64,000 bases of DNA from RI-106 sp964496875 (GTDB lineage: Bacteria; Cyanobacteriota; Vampirovibrionia; Obscuribacterales; Obscuribacteraceae), in contig CAZCBH010000016.1 in the NCBI GenBank assembly GCA_964496875.1, positions 4,285 to 68,284 of the forward strand. Reading direction: 5' to 3'. The translations under genes and the position numbers were made by a program. The notes under the pieces are model-generated. The model saw only the letters and a program-made list of their open reading frames with translations. It searched no databases and was not told the DNA's origin. Shown here one piece after another: positions 17,624 to 27,120 of this stretch. Each line of letters begins with the position of its first letter. Position 1 is the first letter of the stretch.

Positions 17624-19654
17624 CTATTTTTGCGACACGGACTTAGATTCAGATTGAGACTTAGTCAGTTTCAGTCGTCTGGTCAGATCGCACATGTCCT
17701 CATATCTGCCGAAAGAAGGTACTAGATAAGTGCCCTGGCAGATGTCGCGTACTTGTTCTAACAAAGCTTCGGCCAGCTCCAGGCCGATGCGGGCCCCTTG
17801 ATCGCCCGCTTTGGCCATGGCGGCTCGGATCTTGTCCGGGATAGATATTCCCGGCACCTCGTTATGAAGATATTCGGCGTGTTTAGAAGAATGGAGCGGC
17901 ATGATCCCCACCAGAATCGGGACCGGACAATCGCCGAACTCATCTAGAAAGTCCGACAGGTCGCTTACCTGATAGATAGGCTGGGTCATAACAAAGTGGG
18001 CGCCGGCTTCGAGCTTGCGCTTGAATCTATCCAGCTCCAGTTTTCTATCTTCGTGGGTGCAGTTGAGAGCGCAGCCGATGGAGAGATTGGTCGGTTTGCC
18101 TATGGTATTACCGGCAATGTCTTTGCCCTGATTGAGCTGGGAAATTATTCGAATCAGTCCAATAGAATCGACATCGTAGACGGCGGTGGCATGGGCATAA
18201 TTGCCCAGAGCCGGCGGGTCTCCGGTGAGGGCTAAGATATTTCGGATACCGAGAGCCTGGCAGCCCAGAAGGTCCGCCTGGATTCCCATCAAGTTTCTGT
18301 CTCTGGTGGTGAAGTGTATTATGGTTTCGATTCCGACTTTGTTGCTTATCAGCTGGCAGGAGGCAAGGGATGACATTCTCACCCTGGCCATCGGGCTGTC
18401 GCCGACGTTTATGGAATCAGCGCCGCTTTCATAGAGCATCGCCGCCGCTTTGAGCAGCTTCTTGGTTACGGCTCCTTTTGGAGGATCCAATTCAACACTG
18501 ACGAAAAAATCCTTTTTCTTCTCTTCGCTGTCTTTGAGGGCTTGAAGGCGTATCCGTAGAGGCTCTCTTTCTGCCGCATCGGTATCATCCTTTGGGTCGA
18601 CCTCTTGCGAATCTATCTCTTCTTGCTCTCTCAGGCTAATAGCAATACCGCCACCCTGGGCGGGGATGTCGGTGAGAGTCGAGCTGCGCGAGTGCGGTTT
18701 GGAATTAGCGATGTAGCGATCCATGCTCTTTCTCATGGCCGCTATGTGTTCGGGTGTGGTACCACAACAGCCACCAACTACTTTTGAGCCCGCTCTGATA
18801 TAAGGATCCACATAAGAGGCGCAGTAATCGGGAGGGCTGACATATTTGAAGTGACCTTCGCTCATGCTCGGTTGTCCGGCGTTGGGCAAACTCGAATACC
18901 CCAGTAGATGAAGGTCTTTGCGACGGGCTAGAGTGGAGGTCATTTTCAAGAGCGCGTCGAAGACCGGTCCGGGACCGGCACCACAGTTGATACCGATTAT
19001 CTCCGGTGCGTCTTCGCCTAGATTGTCGAACAGTCTTGATACATCCTCCGGGGTGATTCCGAAGAAAGTGTGACCTTCCGGAGAGAAGCTCACCTGGGCC
19101 ACCACAGGTAGGTCGCAAATAGAACGCGCCGCTTTGACCGCCACGGTCAACTCTTCTATGGAGGACATGGTCTCGATGGTGAAAAGATCTACGCCGCCGG
19201 CTAGAAGTCCGTCCATCTGTTCGCGAAAGACCTCGAATAGGGTAGCTTCCCGGGTGTCGCCGATGGGGGGCATCAGCCTGCCGGTCGGTCCGACCGAGCC
19301 TGCTATGAAAGCCGGCACTCCGGCAATTTCCCGGGCGTTTCTCGCCACCTTGGCGGCCCAGACGTTGATGTTCCAGACATCGTTCTCAAGACCAAAATTG
19401 GCGAGCTTGAACTTATTGGCGCCGAAAGAGTTGGTGGTAATTATCTCGGCGCCGGCGTTCAGATACTCTACATGGATATCCTGGACCAGCTCTTTGTTGG
19501 TCAGATTGAGGTGCTCGAAGCTGGCGTCCGGTGAGGCGCCCCGGGAATAGAGCAGGGTGCCGATACCGCCGTCAGCCAGAAGCGGTCTTTCTTTGACGGC
19601 TTTAATGAAAGGACTGGCAAATCTAGATTGGCTGGCAGACTTGGAACTGGGCAT
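17624..19654 (-). CDS. Bifunctional homocysteine S-methyltransferase / 5,10-methylenetetrahydrofolate reductase
   Basis: A fusion of 676 residues, like the YitJ-type proteins. The N-terminal barrel (about 15-320) is a homocysteine methyltransferase with zinc cysteines in G-I-N-C-G-A-G and G-G-C-C-G-T-T-P-E-H. After a charged linker (about 335-385) comes a MetF-like domain (about 390-660) with V-E-L-D-P-P-K-G, T-G-D-P-P and the F-V-M-T-Q-P-I-Y segment that lines the folate/FAD site. It can produce the 5-methyl-THF used by MetH, and the first domain may methylate homocysteine without cobalamin. It is the only MTHFR visible here. A GTP-binding lepA gene is divergent from it. Confidence 0.9.
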   Translation of the reverse strand: MPSSKSASQSRFASPFIKAVKERPLLADGGIGTLLYSRGASPDASFEHLNLTNKELVQDIHVEYLNAGAEIITTNSFGANKFKLANFGLENDVWNINVWAAKVARNAREIAGVPAFIAGSVGPTGRLMPPIGDTREATLFEVFREQMDGLLAGGVDLFTIETMSSIEELTVAVKAARSICDLPVVAQVSFSPEGHTFFGITPEDVSRLFDNLGEDAPEIIGINCGAGPGPVFDALLKMTSTLARRKDLHLLGYSSLPNAGQPSMSEGHFKYVSPPDYCASYVDPYIRAGSKVVGGCCGTTPEHIAAMRKSMDRYIANSKPHSRSSTLTDIPAQGGGIAISLREQEEIDSQEVDPKDDTDAAEREPLRIRLQALKDSEEKKKDFFVSVELDPPKGAVTKKLLKAAAMLYESGADSINVGDSPMARVRMSSLASCQLISNKVGIETIIHFTTRDRNLMGIQADLLGCQALGIRNILALTGDPPALGNYAHATAVYDVDSIGLIRIISQLNQGKDIAGNTIGKPTNLSIGCALNCTHEDRKLELDRFKRKLEAGAHFVMTQPIYQVSDLSDFLDEFGDCPVPILVGIMPLHSSKHAEYLHNEVPGISIPDKIRAAMAKAGDQGARIGLELAEALLEQVRDICQGTYLVPSFGRYEDMCDLTRRLKLTKSQSESKSVSQK

Positions 19655-19779
19655 CAGGCGTCCTCTCCCTTTTTGAAGAACGCCAATTTTAACACGCTCT
19701 TATATATGACTCTAACCGGCTCGTTACTCTTTCTTACAACCGCTATCTAGTTATTTATATTAATTGATAAGATCTGCTG

Positions 19780-21618
19780 GTGTTTTTCCGCGGATGTAAC
19801 TGCCTCGTGCCAACTGATCCCCAGCTAATCAGAAATTTTTCCATTATTGCCCACATCGACCATGGTAAATCGACCCTGGCCGACAGGCTGCTCGAGTTCA
19901 CCGGAACAATTGAACAGCGGGCTATGCAGGATCAGGTACTCGATACCATGGATATCGAGCGCGAAAGAGGCATTACCATCAAAGCCCAGCCGGCGCGCAT
20001 GGACTATAAAGCCAAGGACGGCAAGACCTATGTGCTCAATCTTATCGATACGCCCGGGCACGTTGATTTTGGCTATGAAGTCTCTCGAAGCCTTGAAGCC
20101 TGCGAAGGGGCGTTGTTAATCGTCGATGCCACCCAGGGGGTGGAAGCTCAGACCCTGGCCAACGTGCACCTGGCTGTGGAGAGCAATCTGGAAATTGTCC
20201 CTGTAATCAACAAAATCGACCTGCCCAGCGCAGATCCGGAGAGAATCAGACAAGAGATCGAGGACGTCATCGGCTGGCCCGCAGACAACGCCGTAGAGAC
20301 CAGTGCCAAGAACAATATCGGTATCGAAGATGTGCTGGAGGCTATAGTCCGGGATGTGCCGCCTCCCAAGAACAATCATGATAAGCCTTTGCGAGCTCTG
20401 GTTTTTGATAGTTTCTACGACAGCTACCGGGGCATAATCGTATATTTTCGGGTTCTGGACGGTGCCATTACCGCCAGGGATCGAATAAGATTCATGGCCA
20501 ACAAGAAAAATTTCGAGATAACCGAACTGGGTGTCTTGAAGCCTAATCAGGTCAAAGTAGACAGGCTCGGACCCGGAGAGGTCGGTTATCTGGCTGCTTC
20601 GATCAAGGACGTCGCCACCCTGGTCGGTGATACCATCACCAGTGCGGAGACACCTGCGGCAGAAGCGCTGCCCGGTTATCAGCCCGCTAAGCCCATGGTC
20701 TTCGCCGGTATCTATCCGGTGGACAACGAGCAATATCCCGAGCTTCGCGACGCGCTAGAGAAGCTAAAATTGAACGACTCCAGTCTTTTCTTCGAGCCGG
20801 AGAGCTCTGAAGCGCTTGGTTTCGGGTTTCGATGCGGATTCCTCGGTCTTTTGCATATGGAGATCATTCAGGAACGTCTCGAGCGGGAATACGACCTCAA
20901 TTTGATCACCACCGCACCTTCGGTTATATATAGAGTCACCAAAACCGATGGCAGTGTGATCATGGTCGACAATCCGGCTCTCTTGCCCGATGCTAATCAC
21001 CGTGAACTTATCGAGGAGCCGATTGTCACCGCCAATATAATCGTGCCCAACGATTATGTCGGCGCTTTGATGGAACTATGTCAGAGCCGTCGTGGTGTCT
21101 ATATAGATATGAAGTTTCTCGATGCCAGGCGTAATCTGTTGATATACGAGATGCCGCTGTCTGAAATCATCACTGATTTCTACGATCAGCTCAAATCCCG
21201 CTCTCGGGGCTACGCCAGTCTTGATTATCAATTTCTCGATTATCGCTCTTCTAAATTAGTCAAACTCGATGTCCTCATAGCAGGCGACCCGGTGGACGCG
21301 CTCTCGGCTATTGTTCATGCCGACAAGGCCGCCAGTTACGGCAGACATCTGGCGGTCAAGCTAAAGAACGTGATTCCGCGCCAGATGTTCGAAGTGCCTA
21401 TTCAGGCGGCCATCGGCGGCAAGATCGTTGCTCGTACCAATGTCTCTGCCCAGAGAAAGAACGTTCTCGCCAAGTGTTATGGTGGTGATATCTCTCGAAA
21501 ACGTAAACTTCTGGAGAAGCAGAAGGAAGGTAAGAAGCGCATGAAGTCCGTGGGAAGGATAGAGATTCCCCAGGAAGCATTTATGGCTTTGCTCAAAATC
21601 GATTCGGAGACTTCCTGA
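19780..21618 (+). CDS. lepA: Elongation factor 4 (back-translocating GTPase LepA)
   Basis: A 612-residue translational GTPase. Nucleotide motifs are clear: A-H-I-D-H-G-K-S-T (G1), the switch region R-E-R-G-I-T-I-K, D-T-P-G-H-V-D-F (G3), N-K-I-D (G4). The C-terminal domain that distinguishes EF4 from EF-G is present, ending with R-K-R-K-L-L-E-K-Q-K-E-G-K-K-R-M-K. EF4 acts on stalled ribosomes or in initiation under ionic stress. The start is uncertain: GTG 19780 gives nine extra residues, while GTG 19807 would give an N-terminus (P-T-D-P-Q-L-I-R-N-F-S) closer to the family norm. It converges on the CPBP protease gene (8-base gap). Confidence 0.96.
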   Translation: MFFRGCNCLVPTDPQLIRNFSIIAHIDHGKSTLADRLLEFTGTIEQRAMQDQVLDTMDIERERGITIKAQPARMDYKAKDGKTYVLNLIDTPGHVDFGYEVSRSLEACEGALLIVDATQGVEAQTLANVHLAVESNLEIVPVINKIDLPSADPERIRQEIEDVIGWPADNAVETSAKNNIGIEDVLEAIVRDVPPPKNNHDKPLRALVFDSFYDSYRGIIVYFRVLDGAITARDRIRFMANKKNFEITELGVLKPNQVKVDRLGPGEVGYLAASIKDVATLVGDTITSAETPAAEALPGYQPAKPMVFAGIYPVDNEQYPELRDALEKLKLNDSSLFFEPESSEALGFGFRCGFLGLLHMEIIQERLEREYDLNLITTAPSVIYRVTKTDGSVIMVDNPALLPDANHRELIEEPIVTANIIVPNDYVGALMELCQSRRGVYIDMKFLDARRNLLIYEMPLSEIITDFYDQLKSRSRGYASLDYQFLDYRSSKLVKLDVLIAGDPVDALSAIVHADKAASYGRHLAVKLKNVIPRQMFEVPIQAAIGGKIVARTNVSAQRKNVLAKCYGGDISRKRKLLEKQKEGKKRMKSVGRIEIPQEAFMALLKIDSETS

Positions 21619-21626
21619 TCGCCATC

Positions 21627-23459
21627 TCAGTGGCTGGTCATGAAAATCATCAAAAGCACCATCAGGCAATTGGTGACTGCGTGCACTATTATCGCCGGAA
21701 TAATACTGCCCGTTTTCTCTGTGGCCAGGCAGGTGACAATGCCGAAGACAAACTTGTCTAACAAGAGCCAACACAGTATCTGACCGTGCAGGAGCGCGAA
21801 AAGGGTCGAAGTCAGCACCGCCGATGGTATGACACCCCAGTGCCTCCTCAACCCGCAATAGAGAATACCCCGAAAAAGTGCCTCTTCGATAAATGGCGGA
21901 ATCAGACCAACCATGAGAAGCAACATGGCGATTGCGCCGGCAGAGCCACTGGCTGCCATTAGACCCAGGGCATTTTCGTAAGCGTCTTCCGGTGGATAGA
22001 AATAGTGCTCCGAGAGCAAGCAGGAGGCAACGATGGTCGTCAAAGAAATGGAGAAGGCTTTTAACGCAATCTTGAGCATAGAGGAGAGGTCGTAACCCTC
22101 CACTTTGGTGCATCTGACGAATTTCAAAAAGGGCATTTTCCTGTCCACGAAAAGCCAGGTGAAAAGTAAAAGCGGCGTGCTAAAGACAAGAAATTCAATC
22201 AGGCTGGCTATTCCGTATTCCACGGGGTTGAAAAAGGCCAGCACCAGGGAGCGGTCGTCCGTATGCAGGGAGGGCATCAGAAGGACAATCGCCAGGAAGG
22301 CTATTGTCGAGACCATGGTGGAAGCTACTATTATTGCCCAGGGTTTCCAGAGTCCGAAGGCATATTCCGAGGCTGTGCCATGGTCCTGGAAGTCGAAGTC
22401 TAAGTTGGTATGCTGATCTCGCCAGAGTAAAAGAGATAAAAGCAATCCAGTGATCCAGAGGACAATTAAAACTGCAACAATGAGGAGGGAATTGTCGCAT
22501 TCTTCAATAGCTCTTCTCTGATGAATCCGCGCCAGGTCGGCTCTACCGGCTTGTATACAGAGCGATTGCAAGAGCCTCTCGCGAAACCATGATCGCGAAA
22601 GGATATGCTCCAGTTCATCCAATCTGGCCTGAAGTTCCTGGTCATTGGCAGGCGGCTTTTCAGCCAGCAGAACCCTCTCGATGGTTCTGGCTCGGGCCTC
22701 TTCGAAAGGGCTTGAATGTTTGAAGAGTGCCGGCAGAGTTTTGATATCGACAGTGGTGTCTTTCCCCGCTTCCCTTCGTGCAACTATTCTGTAGAGTTGT
22801 GTCTCCAGATCGAAGGGATTTTTCTTCAGATTCAAATCCATAAGATACTCGATTCGTCCAAGCAGGTAGAGTCTCAACACTTGAGCTGTTCTGGAGTTGG
22901 CGTCGTTTTCAGGGAGTTGTTCCAGGAGACTAACCGCTTCGGTAGCCAGAGACGGCCAGTAATCTAGAAGCGGATTGACCAGAAAGTCTATGGACTCTCC
23001 GGTCTTGCTACGCACCGAGATTTCGCCTGTATTCATCAATTTAAGCGCAAAGGCTAGATCATCCGCGCAACGCCGGGCTATTTCCTCGAGCCTCTTTTTC
23101 TCCCGGTCACTGTCTTCTGCTTTCAGAACTATGCTGTAGAAGGGTTTGACTCCAGGGGTCTCAAGAACCAGTCTCTCTTTCGGGATGGCCAGGGTCGTGT
23201 TTAGTTTCTCCAGAAGATATTTCCTGGCATTGTCTCCCTCTTTCTCTTCCGGCTCTTCGGAAGCTTCGGTATATTCAGATGAGGTTTCCGATGAACTTTC
23301 TTGTGATTCAATCGATCTTGGCAGGTCTATGCGCTTCAATTCCATAACACCGGCCACTGCCGCTCCCAGAAAGAGAGCCGCTGCCAGAAACCAAGAGAGA
23401 TAAAGCACCCAGGCGCTTTTCCGGGCCCGGCCTTGTATAAGTTCTCCATGCTTTTCCAT
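21627..23459 (-). CDS. CPBP-family intramembrane metalloprotease with large extracytoplasmic domain
   Basis: A 610-residue membrane protein. One membrane segment follows a short N-terminus (about 15-40); next is a soluble Glu-rich and helical domain of about 270 residues, then several C-terminal transmembrane helices. The CPBP (CAAX protease/Abi) signature is complete: P-F-I-E-E-A-L-F-R-G (the EExxxR motif) and later F-A-L-L-H-G-Q (FxxxH). Prokaryotic members include prenyl-protein peptidases, bacteriocin-immunity proteins and membrane-stress proteases. The long soluble insertion before the catalytic helices is unusual and suggests a sensor or substrate-recruiting module; this is inference. 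Divergent from the SUFU-like gene. Confidence 0.8.
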   Translation of the reverse strand: MEKHGELIQGRARKSAWVLYLSWFLAAALFLGAAVAGVMELKRIDLPRSIESQESSSETSSEYTEASEEPEEKEGDNARKYLLEKLNTTLAIPKERLVLETPGVKPFYSIVLKAEDSDREKKRLEEIARRCADDLAFALKLMNTGEISVRSKTGESIDFLVNPLLDYWPSLATEAVSLLEQLPENDANSRTAQVLRLYLLGRIEYLMDLNLKKNPFDLETQLYRIVARREAGKDTTVDIKTLPALFKHSSPFEEARARTIERVLLAEKPPANDQELQARLDELEHILSRSWFRERLLQSLCIQAGRADLARIHQRRAIEECDNSLLIVAVLIVLWITGLLLSLLLWRDQHTNLDFDFQDHGTASEYAFGLWKPWAIIVASTMVSTIAFLAIVLLMPSLHTDDRSLVLAFFNPVEYGIASLIEFLVFSTPLLLFTWLFVDRKMPFLKFVRCTKVEGYDLSSMLKIALKAFSISLTTIVASCLLSEHYFYPPEDAYENALGLMAASGSAGAIAMLLLMVGLIPPFIEEALFRGILYCGLRRHWGVIPSAVLTSTLFALLHGQILCWLLLDKFVFGIVTCLATEKTGSIIPAIIVHAVTNCLMVLLMIFMTSH

Positions 23460-23523
23460 CGATTTCGCCGTTGTCCGGTTCTAATAGTGCATAATAAGTT
23501 AGGTGAGGGTCGCGGGGGAAGCG

Positions 23524-24567
23524 ATGGCTAAAAAGCGCCGACCAAAGAAGAATAGCAGGAATTCTGAGCTCGGGAATAGTTCGGGTTCAAAGGATTCAAC
23601 GAAACCGATTCATGTTCCGATTCAGTTCAATCTTGATAACTCCGAAGGTCAGTCTACTTTTGCTAAACGCAAAAAGAGAAATGTTCGAGAGATCCTGGAG
23701 AAGGAGCTCAGCAAGCCGATCACCGATGGTTTCGACGACATAGACCAGGAAAGAAAGCGGCGCAAGCTCCTGGCTGCCGCCTGGCGAGAGCGGGATAACA
23801 TTTATAGAAGGATACTGGGCAGGCCTTCTTATGTCAGCCCGGCCAATTACGGACCACCATCGGAGGATGTGCCCGAGGATTATCTCGAACAGATTGCGAT
23901 CAAGGAGAAAAACGCCTCGGCTGATACATTCAATCCGGGGGATCCTACTATGGAAGAGCAGCACCTCGCCGTTCTCGCCTATGGTCCGGATCCGACAAGA
24001 CCCTACTGGACTTATTTAACCGCCGGTCTTGCCAGCCCCTGGATGCAGACAAACAGCCAGGAGGTCTCCGGCTTTGGCTGCGAGATCATGATCAAAAGCC
24101 CGGTAGATCTGCCCTGGGCTTCCCAGCTTCTACGCACTCTTGCCTTTTATGTCTTCAACCATACCGGTCAGTTGAACCCCGGAGTCAGGGTGAGCCTGAA
24201 TAATCCTATTACCGGCGGCGCAGCGGCCAATGATTCCGCCCTGCGTCATGCCTTTATCTGGTACGCCGACGAGGTGCCCAATGACTGGTATCAATTGCCT
24301 TCCGGCGGCTTCGGTATCTTTACCGCCATCGGCATCACCGATAGAGAGAAGGAATATGCCGATTCTGTGGAAGATTACGGGACCTGGTGCATACAGCAGG
24401 TGCTTCGTCACGCCGGTCATGGTCAGATAACCGACCCTGATAGAGCCTGTCTTTCGACCCAAGAGGGCTTCGCCGAGACCTTCTCGATAATCAAGGCGAG
24501 AGCAGATGCCTTCCGCGAGACCGCACCGGCGGAAATTTCGAGCGAAGACGGGGACGGAGATTTTTAG
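23524..24567 (+). CDS. Suppressor of fused (SUFU)-like domain protein
   Basis: About 347 residues. The basic N-terminus (K-K-R-R-P-K-K-N) and a Lys/Arg-rich stretch near 50-80 precede a globular domain from about residue 120. There the sequence follows the SUFU-family pattern: A-Y-G-P-D-P-T-R-P-Y-W-T-Y-L-T-A-G-L-A-S, then an E-I-M-I-K strand, a helix W-A-S-Q-L-L-R-T-L-A, and I-F-T-A-I-G-I-T-D-R-E-K-E-Y. Bacterial SUFU-like proteins are often linked to immunity or toxin systems, but no toxin is adjacent here. ATG 23524 is chosen over GTG 23503 because GGGGGAA lies just upstream; the spacing is short. Confidence 0.6.
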   Translation: MAKKRRPKKNSRNSELGNSSGSKDSTKPIHVPIQFNLDNSEGQSTFAKRKKRNVREILEKELSKPITDGFDDIDQERKRRKLLAAAWRERDNIYRRILGRPSYVSPANYGPPSEDVPEDYLEQIAIKEKNASADTFNPGDPTMEEQHLAVLAYGPDPTRPYWTYLTAGLASPWMQTNSQEVSGFGCEIMIKSPVDLPWASQLLRTLAFYVFNHTGQLNPGVRVSLNNPITGGAAANDSALRHAFIWYADEVPNDWYQLPSGGFGIFTAIGITDREKEYADSVEDYGTWCIQQVLRHAGHGQITDPDRACLSTQEGFAETFSIIKARADAFRETAPAEISSEDGDGDF

Positions 24568-24570
24568 GTA

Positions 24571-24589
24571 AGCAAAATCAGCTTTTGCT
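24571..24589. terminator. Bidirectional hairpin between convergent SUFU-like and epimerase genes
   Basis: AGCAAAA (24571-24577) pairs with TTTTGCT (24583-24589) around a 5-base loop; A- and T-tracts in the arms suit both strands. It overlaps the last codons of the minus-strand epimerase gene. Confidence 0.4.
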
Positions 24590-25666
24590 CTGGATTAATT
24601 TCGATTCGATCTGATTTTTTTGTGGTGCCGCACCGGTAGTGGTATCGCTTCCGGTCCAGTAATGCTCTCTGTGTTTTTCATAGAAATCGATGGTTTTCTT
24701 GATACCGTCGGCAAGGGTGGTGGTCGGCTCCCAGCCTACTACTCGTCTTATCTTTGTGATATCCGAATAGAAATCTCCAGGCTCCTGGGCTTTTCGCTCT
24801 GGGGAAAACTCGGCAAACTCCCACTTACCGCGACCGGCTTGCTCGATAATGGTCTTGACCAGCTCTACGAAGCTTACAGGGATATCTGAGCCGACGTTGA
24901 AGATTTCGCCATAGGCCTCTTCTACGATCGCTGATTTTATAATCGCCTCGACACAGTCGTCCACATAGCAGAAGTCTCTCAAAATGCTTCCGTCGCCGAA
25001 GACTTTTATGGTGTCATTGTCCATGGCCAGGCGCACGAACCAGTTGCAGACACCGAATCTGGAGTGCAGCATCTGGGACCGCGGACCGTATATATTGCTC
25101 AGGCGCAATAGAACCGAACGGATACCGTGGGCGTCGTTATAGACTTTGATGATTTTCTCGGCAGTCAGGTTTGAAATCTCGTAGATGCCTTTGGGATTGG
25201 TCGGTGCTTCTTCATTTACCGGCAGAGAGACCGAGGCGCCGTACTGACCGCGAGTTCCGGTATAAACCACAATCGCTTCCGGGTTGTACTTGCGCAGCGC
25301 TTCCATAAGGATAGCTGTGCCGGTGATGTTGATCTCGATATCCGGAAACGGATTGGAGAGGCTCATGATGTGGCAAACCTGTCCAGCCAGGTGGAAGACA
25401 TAGTCCTGGTTTTTGACCAGATAGATGATCGCGTTCTCATCCCGGATATCAGAAAAATTGACCCGGATATCTCCTTTAACTTCTGCGATATTGAATTCGT
25501 TGCCGCCATAATCCGGAATCATGGCGTCCATGACCGTTACCCTGGCTCCGGCCTCGACCAGCCTGAGAGCGAGATTGGAGCCGATGAAGCCCAGACCGCC
25601 TGTAATCAGAACGGATTTACCTTTGAATTCATCTAATGCGTTTGTTTCTTTTAAGTGATCTGCCAT
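24578..25666 (-). CDS. NAD-dependent sugar-nucleotide epimerase/dehydratase (extended SDR), variant active site
   Basis: A 362-residue extended short-chain dehydrogenase. The NAD motif is T-G-G-L-G-F-I-G-S-N (about 22-31). The downstream H-L-A-G-Q-V strand, the T-G-T-R-G-Q-Y-G segment and the F-C-Y-V-D-D-C-V motif are typical of UDP-glucose 4-epimerase, dTDP-glucose dehydratase and GDP-mannose dehydratase relatives. The catalytic tyrosine is present in G-I-Y-E-I-S-N, but the lysine expected four residues later is Asn (codon AAC). It is divergent from a DegT aminotransferase and GT2 gene, suggesting synthesis of an amino- or deoxy-sugar for a surface glycan. Substrate not determinable. Confidence 0.85.
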   Translation of the reverse strand: MADHLKETNALDEFKGKSVLITGGLGFIGSNLALRLVEAGARVTVMDAMIPDYGGNEFNIAEVKGDIRVNFSDIRDENAIIYLVKNQDYVFHLAGQVCHIMSLSNPFPDIEINITGTAILMEALRKYNPEAIVVYTGTRGQYGASVSLPVNEEAPTNPKGIYEISNLTAEKIIKVYNDAHGIRSVLLRLSNIYGPRSQMLHSRFGVCNWFVRLAMDNDTIKVFGDGSILRDFCYVDDCVEAIIKSAIVEEAYGEIFNVGSDIPVSFVELVKTIIEQAGRGKWEFAEFSPERKAQEPGDFYSDITKIRRVVGWEPTTTLADGIKKTIDFYEKHREHYWTGSDTTTGAAPQKNQIESKLIQSKS

Positions 25667-25935
25667 GATTGTTTTTCTATTGGTCTTAAATGCGCTTCAT
25701 CTGCTGTATGGATGCCAGAGATGCCCTGGCACCGCTTTGGTGAACAAATATCACCAAAGTAGAGAATGATTTTACCATGAGGTTTTCTCTAGAATCCGGT
25801 TCTCAAGCCTCTGTTAACTGGTATAGCGAGGGTTGCAACCCGGGTATGCGTCCCGTCAGTTAAGTAGTCATTAATTCGTCGAAAGCTCTTTTCTTCTATA
25901 TTGAGATGTCCCTTTAATAAGGTCCATGGAAAAAG

Positions 25936-27120
25936 GTGAAAGTCCAGTTCGGGGATTTGAAGTCCCATTACTCTACATATAAAGAACAGATCGATGCCGC
26001 CGTAGCTAGAGTGCTTGCTAGCGGTTATTTTATTCTTGGACCGGAACTGGCCGCTTTCGAGAGACAGTTCGAGGAGTTTCTCGGTCTTCCCGAAAACCGT
26101 GTTGTCGGTTGTAATTCCGGAACCGATGCTATCTATCTTGCCCTGGCAGCCGCCTTAGTCGGACCGGAGCATGAAGTGCTCGTTCCTTCTCATACGGCAG
26201 TGCCTACCATTTGTGCAATACGCTCCACCGGAGCAACCCCCGTTTTTGTCGATATCTGCCCGCGGACATATACTATTGATGTTGAGCAGATTGAAGAGAA
26301 GGTAACGCCGAAAACCAAAGCGATAGTGCCGGTGCATCTCTATGGCCAGACCGCCGACATGGATAAGATCAATGCCATCGCCACCCGTCATGGTCTGACT
26401 GTGGTTGAAGACTGTGCCCAATCTACCGGCGCCAAATATAAAGGACGACAGTCCGGTACCATCGGTGACTATGGTGCGTTCAGCTTTTATCCGAGCAAGA
26501 ATCTCGGCGCTTTTGGAGATGGTGGTGCGGTCTGTTGCAAGAGCAAAGAAGACTACGACAGGCTCATCAAAATCAGAAATTATGGTCAGTCCAAGCGTTA
26601 TTACAACGATATAGAAGGCGTGAACAGCCGTCTCGATGAGATCCAGGCTGCCATTCTGGGTGCTCAGGTAGAATTCGTCAAGGGCTGGAATGCTCGCCGC
26701 AGAGAGATAGCCGCTCGTTACGATGCCGGCCTGAAAGAGCTGGTGGTCACACCGGAAGAGGCTTCCTTCAATGAGCATGTCTATCATCTCTATGTGATCG
26801 AATCTAGCTATCGCGAGGAACTGCAAAGCTTCTTGCTCGAGCGTGATGTACAGACCCTGATTCATTATCCGGTGCCTGCTCATCTTCAAGATGCTTACCG
26901 TTACTTGAATTATTCCAAGGGAAGCTTGCCTCGGACGGAGTCCGCCGTCGAGAGGATTCTGAGCTTGCCTATGTATCCCGGTCTTACTGATGACCAGATT
27001 GATTTCGTGATCGAAGCGATTGCGGAATTCTATAAGACCAGAAAAGTCGAGACCCTGCACAAGGAGCAACATCTAGATGTCGACAGGAAGCCTGACCAGG
27101 TCGCCTCTTCAGTCGGTTAG
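25936..27120 (+). CDS. DegT/DnrJ/EryC1/StrS-family sugar aminotransferase
   Basis: A 394-residue PLP enzyme that aminates a keto-sugar nucleotide. The N-terminal G-Y-F-I-L-G-P-E and S-G-T-D-A-I-Y-L-A motifs, the V-E-D-C-A-Q-S-T-G-A segment, and the cofactor site G-A-F-S-F-Y-P-S-K-N-L-G-A-F-G-D-G-G-A with its Schiff-base lysine are all intact. The start is GTG 25936, preceded by GGAAAAAG; no ATG fits better. The next gene overlaps its last 44 bases, showing translational coupling with the glycosyltransferase. Together with the divergent epimerase it forms a sugar-modification set. Confidence 0.92.
   Translation: MKVQFGDLKSHYSTYKEQIDAAVARVLASGYFILGPELAAFERQFEEFLGLPENRVVGCNSGTDAIYLALAAALVGPEHEVLVPSHTAVPTICAIRSTGATPVFVDICPRTYTIDVEQIEEKVTPKTKAIVPVHLYGQTADMDKINAIATRHGLTVVEDCAQSTGAKYKGRQSGTIGDYGAFSFYPSKNLGAFGDGGAVCCKSKEDYDRLIKIRNYGQSKRYYNDIEGVNSRLDEIQAAILGAQVEFVKGWNARRREIAARYDAGLKELVVTPEEASFNEHVYHLYVIESSYREELQSFLLERDVQTLIHYPVPAHLQDAYRYLNYSKGSLPRTESAVERILSLPMYPGLTDDQIDFVIEAIAEFYKTRKVETLHKEQHLDVDRKPDQVASSVG

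Noticed and set aside
17244..17657. Plus-strand frame overlapping the TPR gene
   Set aside because: It is an alternative frame of the kinesin-light-chain-type TPR gene and encodes no recognisable domain.
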